Origin: Eremophila alpestris peregrina
Taxonomy: Eukaryota > Chordata > Aves > Passeriformes > Alaudidae
Direction of reading: 5' to 3'
Length of the DNA stretch: 64,000 nucleotides
Assembly (NCBI GenBank): GCA_009792885.1
Contig: WMCF01000173.1
Location: 248,001 to 312,000, forward strand
Notes under the pieces: generated by a model
What the model was told of the DNA's origin: nothing
Databases searched by the model: none
Seen by the model: the letters and a program-made list of their open reading frames with translations, nothing else
Shown here: piece after piece, positions 24,301 through 34,649 of the stretch
Numbering within the stretch: position 1 is the stretch's first letter
Layout of the letters: every line of letters begins with the position of its first letter
Translations under genes and position numbers: made by a program

Positions 24301-27300
24301 GGGAAAGAGAGGATGCTACAAGCAGCTCTATGACTTACAAGAGCTGGTTTTAATTCCTTCACCTGAGCTCCCTTTACACCTTAAGCTTCATCCTCCAACC
24401 CCATCCTAAAACCCCAGTGCTTCCCTGATTTTAGGCTTCTCCCCCTGAAGAGATGGGATGACCAAACCAACCCAGGGAGTGCAGAGGATCTCCTGGACCA
24501 CAGAGGTCCAGGTGCCCTGGTTTTGATTCCAAGCCTGGGAAAAATTAAGGTTTTACATATATGTATTTAAACCCTGAGCTGTTCTCGCTGATTTGCATGT
24601 TCCATTCCCTCGGATGGGGATGGCAGGTGAGCCAGCACAGCCACCAAGGGGATCAGACAGCCCCAACGTGGCAACAGCTGAGTTGTAAGCCCTGGAATAT
24701 TGGGGCTTTATAATGGAAATGCTGAGAGCCCCTTAACAACGGCGCCCGGCGCTACGGGGGCTTCTACAATAACTAAGCCAACTCCCTTGAAAGATCAAAA
24801 ATTAATAGACATTTCAGACAGGGTTTGAGGTTTCGACCACTGCTTTTTCAATTGCAAAGACTTTGCTAAAGTTAGAGACTGAGGAGGTCAAGCTTTGGGT
24901 AACACAAACATTTCCTCTTTGATTAGGGGGAGACTACTTTACCTCGCCTCCTTTTTTTTTATTTTATTATTTTTTTCGTTGAGTAGTAGATTTTAGGTCA
25001 TCCTTAATTTTTTAGTGACAACAAAGAGCAGGTCATTGACCTACATAGAGAGCTATTTTATTTTTCTCCCTCTCGATAACAATGGCCAGAACACCTATGT
25101 GCCAGGTTCTTCTGTATTCCCATATACTCGGCAATTCACCATGGGGGCAGGACTTAAAACCTTTGAGCCTCTCAGTGACTGGGATAAAAAAAAATTATCT
25201 GGGCTTCCTTCCAGCCATTTGAGCTTCAGAATCCATGAGATTTCAACAAAAAGGATATCAGAGCTTTAATCTAGGAGCTTTTTGAAGAGGTGGGGAAAAA
25301 AAAGTTCCAGTAAAGTTCAGTCTTACCTTCTTCACTTTAGGAGCTGTTCATGCCAACGTCGGCCTATTTAGTAGAGTTCCTCTCCTTGACCTCTTTTTTA
25401 CAGCCGAGATAATTAACATGGTGGGGTAAGATGAGTCTCTAAATTCACTGCACTCTCTCCCTGGCGCTCTCCCTTTTCCCTCTTAAAGCTGGGGATGATT
25501 AAAGGAGCCTGCCTTTATTGGCACCCCGAAAAAAAATAAAATAAAAATAATTGAGGGGGAGAGGAAGAGCCTCGGCGGCAGTGGCAGGGAGGGGAGAGCG
25601 GGCGTGGGGCGGTGGGAAGGCGCCTGGCAGGGATGCAGGACACGCCTCCTGCCTCCCATCGTGGCAGCAAGGGATGCTGAACATCTGCAGGGACCTCCTT
25701 CAGATCTCCCTGAGCGTCCCAGGAGATCTGGTGACCAGGGAGAGCCTGCCTGGAGAGGAATTCCCCTTCTCCAGCCGTGCACGTAAGGGAGAGGGCTCTG
25801 TGAAGCCAAGGGATGGGACAAGAAAGTCTGACCCCCCACTTCCACACTGAGCAATTCCCTTCTCCAAGCCTTCTTTCTGCCCTGGGAGCTGGAAGCAGAG
25901 TTATCCACCTCCTCCAAGCCCCCAGAGCCTGAGGGCTGGGGGATAAAAGGTGGGATGAGTCAATGCAGGAGCTCAGGCAGCTCCAGGGGGCTCCATGCAA
26001 GGAGCAGTGGGATAGGGAGCAAGCACCAGGACTGCCAGGGACAGGATGGGAGCAATGAGCAGGAAACAGGAGCTGAGCAGGAAGGCAGGTGCCTAAAAAG
26101 GCACCGTGGTCAAGAGAAGGCTCCCAAATGCCTGGAAGATGGGTACTGACCCAGTGGAGCCAGCCCCAGGCACCCTCCAGCTATTCCAGCATCATCCTGG
26201 ACACTCTGCCCCTGTGGATGGGGGAAATGAGCAGCACTGCAAGGAAAACAAAGCCCAGGGATTTGAAAAGCCAGCATTTAGCATCATCTAGTGCTACACC
26301 TCATCCTCTGCTCGGTTTAGCCTTGCTAAATACAACACTAAGAGCATTTGAAGCCTTAGAGGAGGCTGAATGGGTTCTGACCAAAAAATAAAAAGCCCAA
26401 AAGCAGCCACAGGGCACAGCCCAAGGCCCGGCCCTGCTCTCTGAGACGTGGCAAAACGAGGGCTTTTACAGACAAACCTCACTCCGACCCCGGGGACAGG
26501 AGGAAAAAACCAAACAGGAGTTTTTCCTTAAGGAAACTGGGGCCTGAGTGGGTTTTTGGGACGGGATTTTTCCTCCAGCCTCAGCTGCCCCAATCTCCTG
26601 CTCCTCCTGCTGGTTGTTCATCGCATCCCTTTTCTAATAAATCCCACTTTCCTAGCCTGGGTATTTTTCATCCCAGGCAGTGGGAGCCATCCTGGCATAA
26701 GGAGGGCAAAGGCCACATCCTGCCCTTACTCTCTGATGAGCGAAGAAATTAAAAAAAAATAAATCCCAAATAATTTTCTCCCATTCCATTTGATCCAGGA
26801 GCCCAGGGCAGGGCGAAGGTGGAGCACCAGCACCACTCACCCCAAATCTCCTTTATCCTAAAAGGTGACTTGCCCAAGCAAAGAGGCATCACCCATCACC
26901 TGCAAATGGGTTGGGAATGGCTTGGAAGTGAGTTTAAATTAGTCAAAAATTAGGTACCAGGCTGGATGGAAAACAAACTTATGTGTTTTGCCACCGAATT
27001 TCCTCTGAGATAAACAGAAAGCTGAACTCAGTATACTCCTCCAGTACTCTCAGAAAATTGGAGAGGAGCCCTTTAAAAAGCAGCAAGCCATTGCTGGGCC
27101 TTATTTAATGGGATTTTAGCCTAATCTGGTGGCAACAACCAAGGTGTGAATGAAAATACAGGAAGACAGAAGTGCTGATGAGGTGTTGGAGCTCATGAAC
27201 TCATGAACAGAGATTGTAAAGGTTAACAAGAGCATCTACCCAGAACCTGCTGATGCCCAGATATCCAAACAGGAGGCAAATGCTCCTCCCAGACTCCCAC

Positions 27301-30300
27301 CTTGTCCATTCCCTGGAAGAGATCATCTTTTATTCGTTACTCTTTGCCAACATTCCCTCTGTGCCAAGGGAGGAGCACCCAGGGGGGAAAATTCAATATA
27401 AAGCTGCTTGAGTTTCTTCCAGCAAGTGAGCCTTGGAACTTGATAACCAAAAAGAATAACCTTCCAGTGATGCAGCCTCTGGGAAGGATGGCATTTCCAC
27501 GGGAGAATATTTGGGATGTCTAGCAGGAGATCCAGAGGAGCTGACCTGCCAGGACTGAATTCTCTGTAAGGGAAAAGCCTCATGGCTCAGTGAGGATGCT
27601 GAGCTGGATGCAGCTCCTGGCTTTGCTGGGTGATCCATTCTTTACCTGGAAATTAAAGGCAGAGGAATATTCCCTCTGTGCTGCCTGTGCAGGTGGAAAT
27701 TTTCAGCCTGGGCACCCTCGCCCAAACCAGGGTGATATTTGTGCCCAGGGCCTCTGGGCACAGCTGCCTCCTTGCCTGGGAATGCTTTCAGCATTATCTA
27801 CCCCCCAAAAAAAGAAGGAAAACAGAACAAAAGGGGATTTTTCTCACGGGCTAGGCTGCTGCATTTTTGCAGCCAAATCAGCAATATTTTTTTTTCCATT
27901 TTTCCCTGCAGAACCATCCCTTGGTTTGCCCTGAATATGTTATTTTAGGGTGGCAGAGCTACCTGTGACATCAGGATTAAGCTAATCTGGAAAGATCCCA
28001 AGAGAATAATCACAATCAGGGCTACAAATTCTCTGCTGACAAGGATGGACAAGACCAATAAAAGAGACTGAGTGATCCCCTCCAGCAGCATCCAGCAAGC
28101 CCCAAAAAAGCCTCAGGGAAACAAAACATTCCTTGAGAAAGGGATTCAGCATCGTAGCAAACAATGAAGTAAGGACCTGAGGATTTTGGGAATGGCACAA
28201 CCCCATGTAAATCCACTCTCACACAGCTACATCCCAAGCAAATCATCTGTGGTGGGTGCCTCTGGTGAGGGCTGGCACCTCTGGGAGCATTACACTGCCC
28301 AGGCTGCAGGAAAAGATCCTGCAGGGGGTTTTCCAACTCAGGCTTGAGATGCACAGGAAAAGCAGCCCAGAGAGGTGTTTGTGGATTCTGCAGTGCCAAG
28401 GACAGTGAAAATCCTGTCACCTCCCATCAAACCCTTGGGGAGGTGATGAAGCAGGTCCTCAAAAAGTCAAGTATATTATTAGTAGTGTTATCTCATTATT
28501 TTATTATTTATATTCTCCCCACATATGTTAGCATCCCCCTGGGGCAGAAAAACAAGCAATATCCTGGTGCTGTCCTTCCTCCTTGAGGCTCCTCCTCTTC
28601 CCCATCCCTGCTCCTGGAAGGATTGGGCTGGGACTTCTCTCCCCCTCATGCTGCTTCTGGGTCAGCCCAGAACCTCACACAAAGCTCCAGTGACACCTGA
28701 GCTGAAAGAAAAGTGCATTAGATGAAAACTAAAGAGGCAGGGGAGGGGTTAAATGTTGGTGCTCCTCCCTTGGACTTCATGATCCTCATGAGTCCCTCCC
28801 AGCTCAGGAGATTCTGTGAAAACACGATCCTCTGGACCAGGAGCGCAACAGAGGTGTTCAAAGGGATTAGGAAAATCCATTTTTATATCCAAGCAAGTAG
28901 GGTGGTCAAGGTGTTCAGGAATGGTCAGGGATGGTCAAGGATGGTCCAAGACAGTCAAGATAGGCGAGGATGGTCAAGGACACTCAAGGTGGTCAGGGGT
29001 GATCAAGGTGGTCAGGGATGGTTGAGGATGGTCAAGGATGGTCAAGGATAGTTGAAGACAGTCAAGGATGGTCAAGGATGGTCAAGGTTTTCAAGGGCAG
29101 TCAAGGATGGTCAAGATGCCTAAGGACAGTCCTTCCATGAATGACACTGGTCAAGGGGCAGAGGGAGATTTGCCCAAACCAGCATTGCCCTCACTGTGGA
29201 GGGCACCAGGGCACAGTGCCACCCTGGCCAGCCTGAGCTGCTCCCTCCCAAAACGCCCGAGTGCCACAACCCCAGCTCCAGCACGACTTCCATCCCCAGC
29301 CCATCATCCCTCACGGCTCCAGCCCACACCACCCCTAAAACCCCATCCTGGGGGTTCCCCTCTCCCTCCTGCAGGTGTGCCAGGCTCCTGCTGAGGCACG
29401 GGGCGGCCGTGGATCTGCCCAGCGAGGCGGGAGGGGACACGGCGCTGCACGTGGCCGCCAGGCACCGTCTGTGCGACCACGCCCGCCTCTACCTGCGGCG
29501 CCGGGCGAGCGTCGACGCCCGCAACGCACACCAGGAGACGGCCCTGGGCATCCTCTGTGGGCAGGCCCCGGGCCTGGGCGATGATTCCCTGCGCCTGTTC
29601 CAGCTGCTGGCTGCCCACGGCGCCGACCTGGAGGCCCGGGATGAGGGCTGGAGGAGGCCCCTGCACCGGGCGTGCGGCGCGGCCAACGCGGAGCTGGCGC
29701 GGCTCCTGCTGCAGCGCGGGGCCGACGCCAACGCCATCGACTACGACGGCGTGTCCCCCCTGGGCTGGGCCCTGCGAGCCGCTGCCTCCCGCAGGGATCT
29801 GCGTCCCCACATCACCGTCCAGCTGCTGCTCAACCACGGCTCCCAGAAAGTTTGGCCTCCTGCCTTCGTCAAGGTACCAACCCCAGAGATCCCCTCGCAC
29901 CGGGTGGGAGCTTTGGGAAATGGAAACGTGGTGGGGTGGGAGAATCTGGGAGAGCTTCACAGTCCAGCCAAGGAGAGGGGACGGTGGGGTTGGGGAGTGG
30001 TGGAAATGAAGGCCCAGCAGAAGGGCAGGATGGAGCCAGAGCAGCTCAGAGGGATTTTTCCCTGCCTAGGGGATATCAGAGACAGGCTTGGCACACGAGC
30101 TGCCTCATGGCTCTGCGTCCCATTGATTTTACATCGAACCATAAAGAAAATATTATCCTGCCTTGTCAGGCACAAGCCAAAAATGTAAATAAGGAGCAAG
30201 GGCTGCATCCAGAGGAAGAAGTGCCTTAGCAGGGCAGGACTCCCCCCTGCTCCACAGATGGAGCAAGAGCTCCAAAATGTGCCAGGAGAAACCCCACACC

Positions 30301-31451
30301 TGCCTGACCCCGACATGGGGCTATCCCAGCCCGGAGAGTGGTGGGGTGGGGATGCAGCAGCGGGATGTTGTCCCCCTCTGGCCCTGCCTCTCTGCCTGAG
30401 CCCTCACACTGTCCCTGCTCAGGTGCTGAAATCCTGTGCTGCCGTGCCGGAGGTCATCGAAGTCCTCTTCAATTCCTACTCCCAAATCCCAGTCTCCCAG
30501 GAGTGGGCCAAGGCTGTGCCAGAGGAGGTGTTCCAGGTGAGGCAGCTCTGCTGGTTTGGCAGGGGTGGCTGAGACCCAAGGAGGGGGTTTCCCCACAGAA
30601 CAGGGGTTTATTTTCCTCAGACTTCACTTGGTTGGAGAAAAAACAAAAGGAATATTCCCTAGAGCAGCACCACCCTCCTGATCCCTCCAGGTCTGCATCC
30701 CCTCAGCTCCACCATCCTCAGACCTCACATCCCTGCCCCAACCTGCCATAAAATCCTCTCTCAGCCTCTGGAAGTGACTCTGGAGCCAGAGCACTTCCCA
30801 GCAGGAGCCCACATCACTCGTTTTGGTTTGGAAAAGCTCCTCCTCAGACATGCAACAGGTACAGCCAGCCCACTCTGGGATGGTTTGGGATGGCTCCTGG
30901 CCCCACTGGAATGTGAATAAAACCTTCAGCTCTACATTCTGGGGAAAAGGAGAAAGGATTTTTTCCCCCAAATTAAGGAAAGGCCAAGGCTGCACCAATC
31001 CTGTTTTGTTTCCCTGTCTCAAGAAAAGGGTCTCTTCTACACTGACTTTCTGTGGGATGCTGCTGCACCCTCCCAAAGGCTGCCTTTCCCCGAGGTGCTT
31101 CCACAGGAGAATTCCAGAATTCCTCACCCACCCTCTCCCTGTCAGTGCCCAAACCCTGCACCCACAGCCACACCTGGGCTTCTTCCCTCCCTCAGATCTG
31201 CATCCCCAAACAGCTCCAGCTCCTTTGGCAGGTGGGTGATGCTGCTCCTGCCCCTCTCTTTGCAGCAGCACCGGCCTTTCTACGAGTCGCTCGTGGCGCT
31301 GGCGGGCTCTGCTCGCTGCCTGCAGCACTGGTGCCGCGCCGCCATCCGGAGCAGCTTCGGGAGCAAATGCCATTCCCTCATCCCGCTGCTGCCCGTGCCC
31401 AAAGCTCTCCGGGATTTCCTGCTGCTGGAGCCCGAAGGGGTCGTGCAGTGA
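21127..31451 (+). CDS. ASB18: ASB18: ankyrin repeat and SOCS box protein 18 (join of five exons, frame broken in exon 2)
   Basis: Exons 21127-21367, 22931-23190, 29375-29873, 30423-30536 and 31266-31451 together give about 435 codons if the exon 2 break is ignored; the human protein is 466. Order: short N-terminus, the conserved block [18 protein letters not shown], about six ankyrin repeats (for example [20 protein letters not shown] and [20 protein letters not shown]), a spacer ([15 protein letters not shown]), and a C-terminal SOCS box ([18 protein letters not shown] ending LRDFLLLE). From family knowledge ASB proteins are substrate receptors of Elongin B/C-Cullin 5 ubiquitin ligases, the ankyrins binding substrate and the SOCS box the ligase. 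ASB18 is mainly a striated-muscle gene. Oddities: exon 2 changes reading frame, an antisense solo LTR ends 8 bases before exon 2, and the usual N-terminal family sequence is not visible. The rest is well preserved, so an assembly error is as likely as decay. Confidence 0.85.
22165..22170. repeat. Target-site duplication, left copy (TCCCGC)
   Basis: Identical to 22923-22928 on the other side of the TG...CA element. A 6-base duplication is usual for class II (ERVK/alpharetrovirus-like) integrations. Confidence 0.7.
22171..22922 (-). mobile_element. Solo LTR of an endogenous retrovirus (class II-like)
   Basis: A 752-base unit starting TGTCGTTGTC and ending TTACCACA on the plus strand (TG...CA), bounded by the perfect 6-base duplication TCCCGC. 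Read on the minus strand it begins TGTGGTAAGATAGG and has a poly(A) signal (AATAAA, complement of 22438-22443) followed by a U5-like segment ending CAACGACA. No gag, pol or env remnant adjoins, so it is a solo LTR left by recombination. It lies antisense in the first ASB18 intron, with its 5' (minus-strand) end only eight bases from the exon 2 boundary. Class assignment rests on the duplication length alone. Confidence 0.8.
22923..22928. repeat. Target-site duplication, right copy (TCCCGC)
   Basis: Followed directly by AG at 22929-22930, the splice acceptor of ASB18 exon 2. The duplication therefore forms part of the acceptor context. Confidence 0.7.
22931..23190 (+). CDS. ASB18: ASB18 exon 2, ankyrin repeats, frame-broken
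   Basis: The acceptor is TCCCGCAG|GG and the donor is CTGCG|GTAAGG. It enters in phase 1 as [15 protein letters not shown] (to about 22977). The homologous ankyrin frame then resumes one base out of phase from 22982 as [20 protein letters not shown], then [20 protein letters not shown] and [14 protein letters not shown]. Between TPLC and HGH the family has four residues (12 bases); here only four bases (CCGC) are present, so about eight bases are missing. Without correction the frame would run into exon 3 and stop at 29582-29584. Confidence 0.8.
23229..23374 (+). mobile_element. CR1 LINE 3' tail fragment
   Basis: Sense CR1 tail: GCCCCTGGAAGTGTCCCAGG, GAGCAACCTGGGATAGTGCG, AGGTGTCCCTGCCCATGGCA, CCCTTCCAACCCAAACCGTT, ending GGATTCCGTGAT. 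It starts 38 bases past the ASB18 exon 2 donor. Confidence 0.9.
24700..25480. promoter_or_regulatory. Candidate conserved non-coding element(s) in ASB18 intron 2
   Basis: Long unique stretch with CpGs kept in AT-rich context (CTTAACAACGGCGCCCGGCG, TTTCGACCACTGC, TCTCGATAACAATGG, CAACGTCGGCC). It also holds homeodomain/SOX-type words such as AAAATTAATAGAC, GATAACAATGG and GAGATAATTAACATGG. A T-rich slippery tract near 24950-24980 interrupts it. Proposed enhancer of the GBX2 landscape; by-eye call only. Confidence 0.4.
28900..29121 (+). repeat. 10-base minisatellite (GGTCAAGGAT family)
   Basis: About twenty diverged tandem copies of GGTCAAGGAT and relatives (GGTCAGGGAT, AGTCAAGGAT, GGTTGAGGAT) across 222 bases. 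The array ends about 250 bases before the ASB18 exon 3 acceptor. Confidence 0.85.
29375..29873 (+). CDS. ASB18: ASB18 exon 3, main ankyrin exon
   Basis: The acceptor is CCTCCTGCAG|G and the donor is AAG|GTACCA. The exon has 499 bases and no stop in the family frame. It reads [20 protein letters not shown], then [73 protein letters not shown] and [20 protein letters not shown]. It is very GC-rich. The open, well-conserved frame argues against old pseudogenisation. Confidence 0.9.
30423..30536 (+). CDS. ASB18: ASB18 exon 4
   Basis: The acceptor is CCCTGCTCAG and the donor is CAG|GTGAGG, phase 0 at both ends, 114 bases. It reads [20 protein letters not shown] then [18 protein letters not shown], the linker between ankyrins and SOCS box. 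Confidence 0.9.
31266..31451 (+). CDS. ASB18: ASB18 exon 5, SOCS box and stop
   Basis: The acceptor is CTCTCTTTGCAG and the stop is TGA at 31449-31451. It reads [20 protein letters not shown], then [20 protein letters not shown] and [18 protein letters not shown]. The SOCS box carries the BC-box pattern ([11 protein letters not shown]) and the downstream Cul5-box LIPLLPVP, so ligase binding should be intact. Confidence 0.9.
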   Translation, partial: QHRPFYESLVALAGSARCLQHWCRAAIRSSFGSKCHSLIPLLPVPKALRDFLLLEPEGVVQ

Positions 31452-31661
31452 GGGAGCAGATCCAGGTCCAAATCCAGCCCTTCCGTGAAGCACTGGAGCA
31501 TCCATTGCTGCCAGGGGAGCCAAGGAGCTTTTTGGGATGGAGGGCGGTTTTCCCGGGATTTACAGCAGGACTAAAATGTGCTTTCGGCTGGAAATCTGTA
31601 TAGATTTTCTTTTCTTCTTTTTTTTCCCTTCTAATTGTGCTTTAAATAGATTATAAAGAGT

Positions 31662-31667
31662 AATAAA
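31662..31667 (+). terminator. ASB18 poly(A) signal AATAAA
   Basis: AATAAA lies 211 bases after the ASB18 stop, preceded by T-rich 3' UTR and followed by GTGGCTGG and TGCTC. It is the only hexamer near the stop. Confidence 0.7.
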
Positions 31668-31759
31668 ATGATGAGTGGCTGGAACAATGCTCATTTATAG
31701 GGGATCCCTGCAAAGCAGCGGGGGCTCCTGAGCTGTGCAAAGGGAAGGACAGGGCAGGG

Positions 31760-31814
31760 GACTCAAACCAGCCCAGGGCACTCAAACCAGCCCAGGGCAC
31801 TCAAACCAGCCCAG
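31760..31814 (+). repeat. 19-base tandem repeat, three copies
   Basis: Three near-identical tandem copies of ACTCAAACCAGCCCAGGGC, about 90 bases downstream of the ASB18 poly(A) signal. No function suggested. Confidence 0.85.
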
Positions 31815-32337
31815 GTGAGCATCAAATCCCCAGGGATAAATCCCACCTGGCAGTGGCACAGACAGAGGTGCTGTGTAGAAGCCCTCAACAGGGTGCAAAG
31901 TCCAGTGGCGTTAATAAGACCCTAAAACTGATTGGAAATTAACTTTTTTTAAAATGTAGGAGCCGCCAAGAATGTTGTGGTTATCCCGTGCAGGAGGGTG
32001 ACACAACTCCCTGTATCTCCCATGGGATGCTCCAGCCCCTCCCATCCCCCTTGTGCCTGTCACTGTCCCCAGGCTGGCACATGAAGGAGCTGGAAAACCC
32101 CAAATGGTGGAGTTTGGGTTTTCATTTCCCACAGTGACCTGGCCAAAGGGACCAGGAGGAGCGAGGATTTGTTTTTCCCACACCCTCTGGCTCCCCAGGT
32201 GAATTCCTGCTGAGCCAAAGGATGTGCACATGAGCATCCCTTGGGAGAGCAGCTGCTCCCCAAAATTCTTCCAATGCTGAATTGCACTTGGTTTTGGTTG
32301 GTTATTAAAAAAAAAAAAACCCACACAAAATTTTATG

Positions 32338-32362
32338 TACATATATATATATATATATATAC
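32338..32362. repeat. (TA)n microsatellite
   Basis: An alternating AT/TA run followed by more TA-rich sequence to about 32430. Confidence 0.85.
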
Positions 32363-32944
32363 ACAAAAGTGTATTAATTATATTTTTATATATAAATATA
32401 TATGTGATATATAATTGTGTATATATATAAAAATAACTCATTTTTCATGTTTGGCTGGACATTACATCCCTGGCTCCCAGAGCTGCTGCCCCTGGATCGT
32501 GGCAATGGGGAGGAAAAAGAATTCTTCCCCTCTCCCAGCTTCCACCTGCTGCTTCCACAACTTCCCTCGCCCTCCATGGATGAGGAAGAGCATTGCCAAT
32601 CCTGCCCCGTGTTCCCAATATTTTTTGTGCCTCTCAGGGGGATGCCCCATCCCAAATCTCCGTGACCCCTCCATGACTTTCGTGGCTGTTTGGCTCCATG
32701 CTTTGTTTTGGTGGGAATTGATGGGGATTCAGGGAAAACCCATCCTGGCTGAGCCATCCCTCTGGTTTGAACCAACCCGACCTAAATTTTGGTGCTGTTT
32801 TCATCTTTTGCCTGGGGAAGAACGCCACGTTTTACCTCTGTGTGCGTGGGGGGAGAGACAGTCCCACCTGGTGAGCGCATCCCACCCCCAAAATCCCCCA
32901 AAATCCTAAATCCAGAGGGGTGGAGGGGGGAACGCACATCAGAG

Positions 32945-33240
32945 GGGGCAGAAGAGCGCTGTGGGTGTTGGGGGGACAAGGAGGCGATAGGAGGGGACAA
33001 GGAGGGACAGGGGGAGACAAGGAGGGACAAGGAGGGACAAGGGGGGAAAAGGGGGGACAAGGAGGGACAGGGGGGACAGGAGGGGACAAGGAGGGACAGG
33101 GGGGACAAGGAGGGACAAGGGGACAGGGGGGGACAAGGAGGGACAAGGGAGGAAAAGGGGGGACAAGGAGGGGCGGGGGGACAAGGAGGGGCGGGGGGAC
33201 AAGGAGGGACAAGGGGACAGGGGGGGACCAGGAGTGGCCG
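32945..33240 (+). repeat. G-rich minisatellite (GGGACAAGGA units)
   Basis: Roughly twenty tandem units built from GGGGACAAGGAGGGACAAGG and variants, with unit lengths of 9-15 bases. The plus strand has dozens of runs of three to seven G separated by ACA or ACAAGGA, a pattern able to form G-quadruplexes. The translated frames are low-complexity Gly/Lys/Asp or Pro/Ser and are not genes. Confidence 0.88.
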
Positions 33241-33489
33241 TGGGAGGGGGACGCGCGTGGGTGTGGGGGGGGGGTGCGCGTCCCCGCGCGGCCGGCAGGG
33301 GGCGCGCTGCGCTCGGCCGTCGGGGGCAGCGGGACCACCCCCCAAAAAACACCCCAAAAACGAGATTTTAAAGGCAAAAAAAGCCCTCTGAGAAACCGAC
33401 TGCGAGCCGTGCAGAGGGCGGGTCTCCCTCCGGTTTGCGCCGTTCTGCCGGCGGCGGGGGGAGCGCGGCGGAGGGATGATGCTCCGGGC

Positions 33490-33568
33490 GGGATGGTGGT
33501 GGTGGTGATGATGATGATGATGATGCTCCGGGTGGGATGATGATGATGATGATGATGATGATTATGAT
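33490..33568 (+). repeat. (GAT)n/(GGT)n microsatellite
   Basis: TGGTGGTGGTGATGATGATG followed, after a short CTCCGGGTGG spacer, by a second GATGATGAT run. The spacer itself recurs (CTCCGGGCGGGATGG, CTCCGGGTGGGATGA, CTCCGGGCTGG), making a compound repeat. Confidence 0.85.
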
Positions 33569-33620
33569 GCTGTTCCGAGTGGGATGATGCTCCGGGCTGG
33601 GGTTGATAAGTTTGACGGGC

Positions 33621-33621
<1 letters not shown>

Positions 33622-33654
<33 letters not shown>
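33622..33654. repeat. (TA)n microsatellite
   Basis: About sixteen TA units in a row. Confidence 0.9.
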
Positions 33655-33658
<4 letters not shown>

Positions 33659-33751
33659 ATATAGAATTTTTTTTTCCTTCTTGGCGACGCCTTGTTTTGA
33701 TGCACATGTTCTGGGGAAAGGCTCGTTTTTATTCTTATTCTCTATCTCTCT

Positions 33752-33754
<3 letters not shown>

Positions 33755-33803
<49 letters not shown>
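33755..33803. repeat. 49-base T homopolymer
   Basis: Uninterrupted T run preceded by a (CT)n stretch. Its true length is uncertain in any assembly. Confidence 0.9.
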
Positions 33804-33804
<1 letters not shown>

Positions 33805-33819
33805 GTTATTTTATTATTT

Positions 33820-34060
33820 TCCAGCAGCTAAAGACGGGAGGTCACATTAACTTCTAATACGCAGACACATAAAAATGCGATTATGCCTGCTAAACAGAAC
33901 ACAGTAGGCTGCTAGTTAAGACAATGAGATTTCCAGGAAGCGATGCATAAATTCTTCAAAAAATGACACATTTTTCACGTTTCATTCCAATTAAATTACT
34001 GAGGCAGCTAACACAGCGCTGCGCACGCCATACATTTGGGGGAAATGAAGGCTTTCTGTG
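33820..34060. promoter_or_regulatory. Candidate conserved non-coding element upstream of GBX2
   Basis: Immediately after the homopolymer the sequence becomes unique, with CpGs kept in AT-rich DNA (TAATACGCAG, AAAATGCGATTATGC, GGAAGCGATGCATAAATTC, CTGCGCACGCCATAC) and the homeodomain words CAATTAAATTACTG and CATTAACTTC. Proposed GBX2 enhancer; inference only. Confidence 0.42.
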
Positions 34061-34593
34061 TTTTCTCTCTCTCTCCCTTTTTTTTTTTTTTTTAAGTAGA
34101 TCTGGATGTGCGTGTTTTATGAAAGGCGTTTAATATTAAGCTGCTATTAAGGAAAAAAATGTCAGAGACCTCGTCTCTCGTCGAGGATTTTTTTTTTTTT
34201 TGTGTGTGTGTGGTTGGGGCTGCTCCCGCTCGTTTTCCCACCCTGCGGTATTAAAGCACCGATGGTCCAGCTGCAAAACAATTTCCAAATAATGGGAATT
34301 CCCCGCCCTGCTGCACACACCTCTCTGATTGCAAGGAGAATTAAGGAGCGATGCGCACCCCTCCCACAGGAAAAAAAAATATAAAATAAAATAAAAAGAG
34401 GTTTTGCCGTCCCGTCTGGTGTTTTTTTTCCCTACCCGGGCACCCTCTGGAGCAGGATGGAGCCCCCCCGGGATGCCGAGGGGGGTGCTGATCCCAGTGG
34501 GAAGCCGAGTTTGCCTCTCACCATCTGAACAGGGGCTCGTCAGGGCGGCAATCAAACCCCGAAGTGGCCCCGGTAATGAAACAGCGTTTGATT

Positions 34594-34624
<31 letters not shown>

Positions 34625-34649
34625 CTAATTTTTTTTTTTTAAGCGCTGG

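Larger units (their letters stand above)
23191..29374 (+). other. ASB18 intron 2
   Basis: A 6.2-kb intron. It holds a CR1 tail 38 bases after the donor, an AT-rich candidate regulatory block (24700-25480), a T run near 23921-23938, and a 10-base minisatellite (28900-29121). No other exon was recognised. Confidence 0.65.

Noticed and set aside
29874..30188. Continuation of the ASB18 exon 3 frame to 30188
   Set aside because: The donor at 29873 and exon 4 acceptor at 30422 give the family sequence VKVLKSC. The read-through part shows no ankyrin or other pattern.
32789..33707. Long open frames on both strands over the G-rich repeat
   Set aside because: They translate tandem repeats into Gly/Lys/Asp or Pro/Ser/Cys periodic peptides, with no splice or family evidence.
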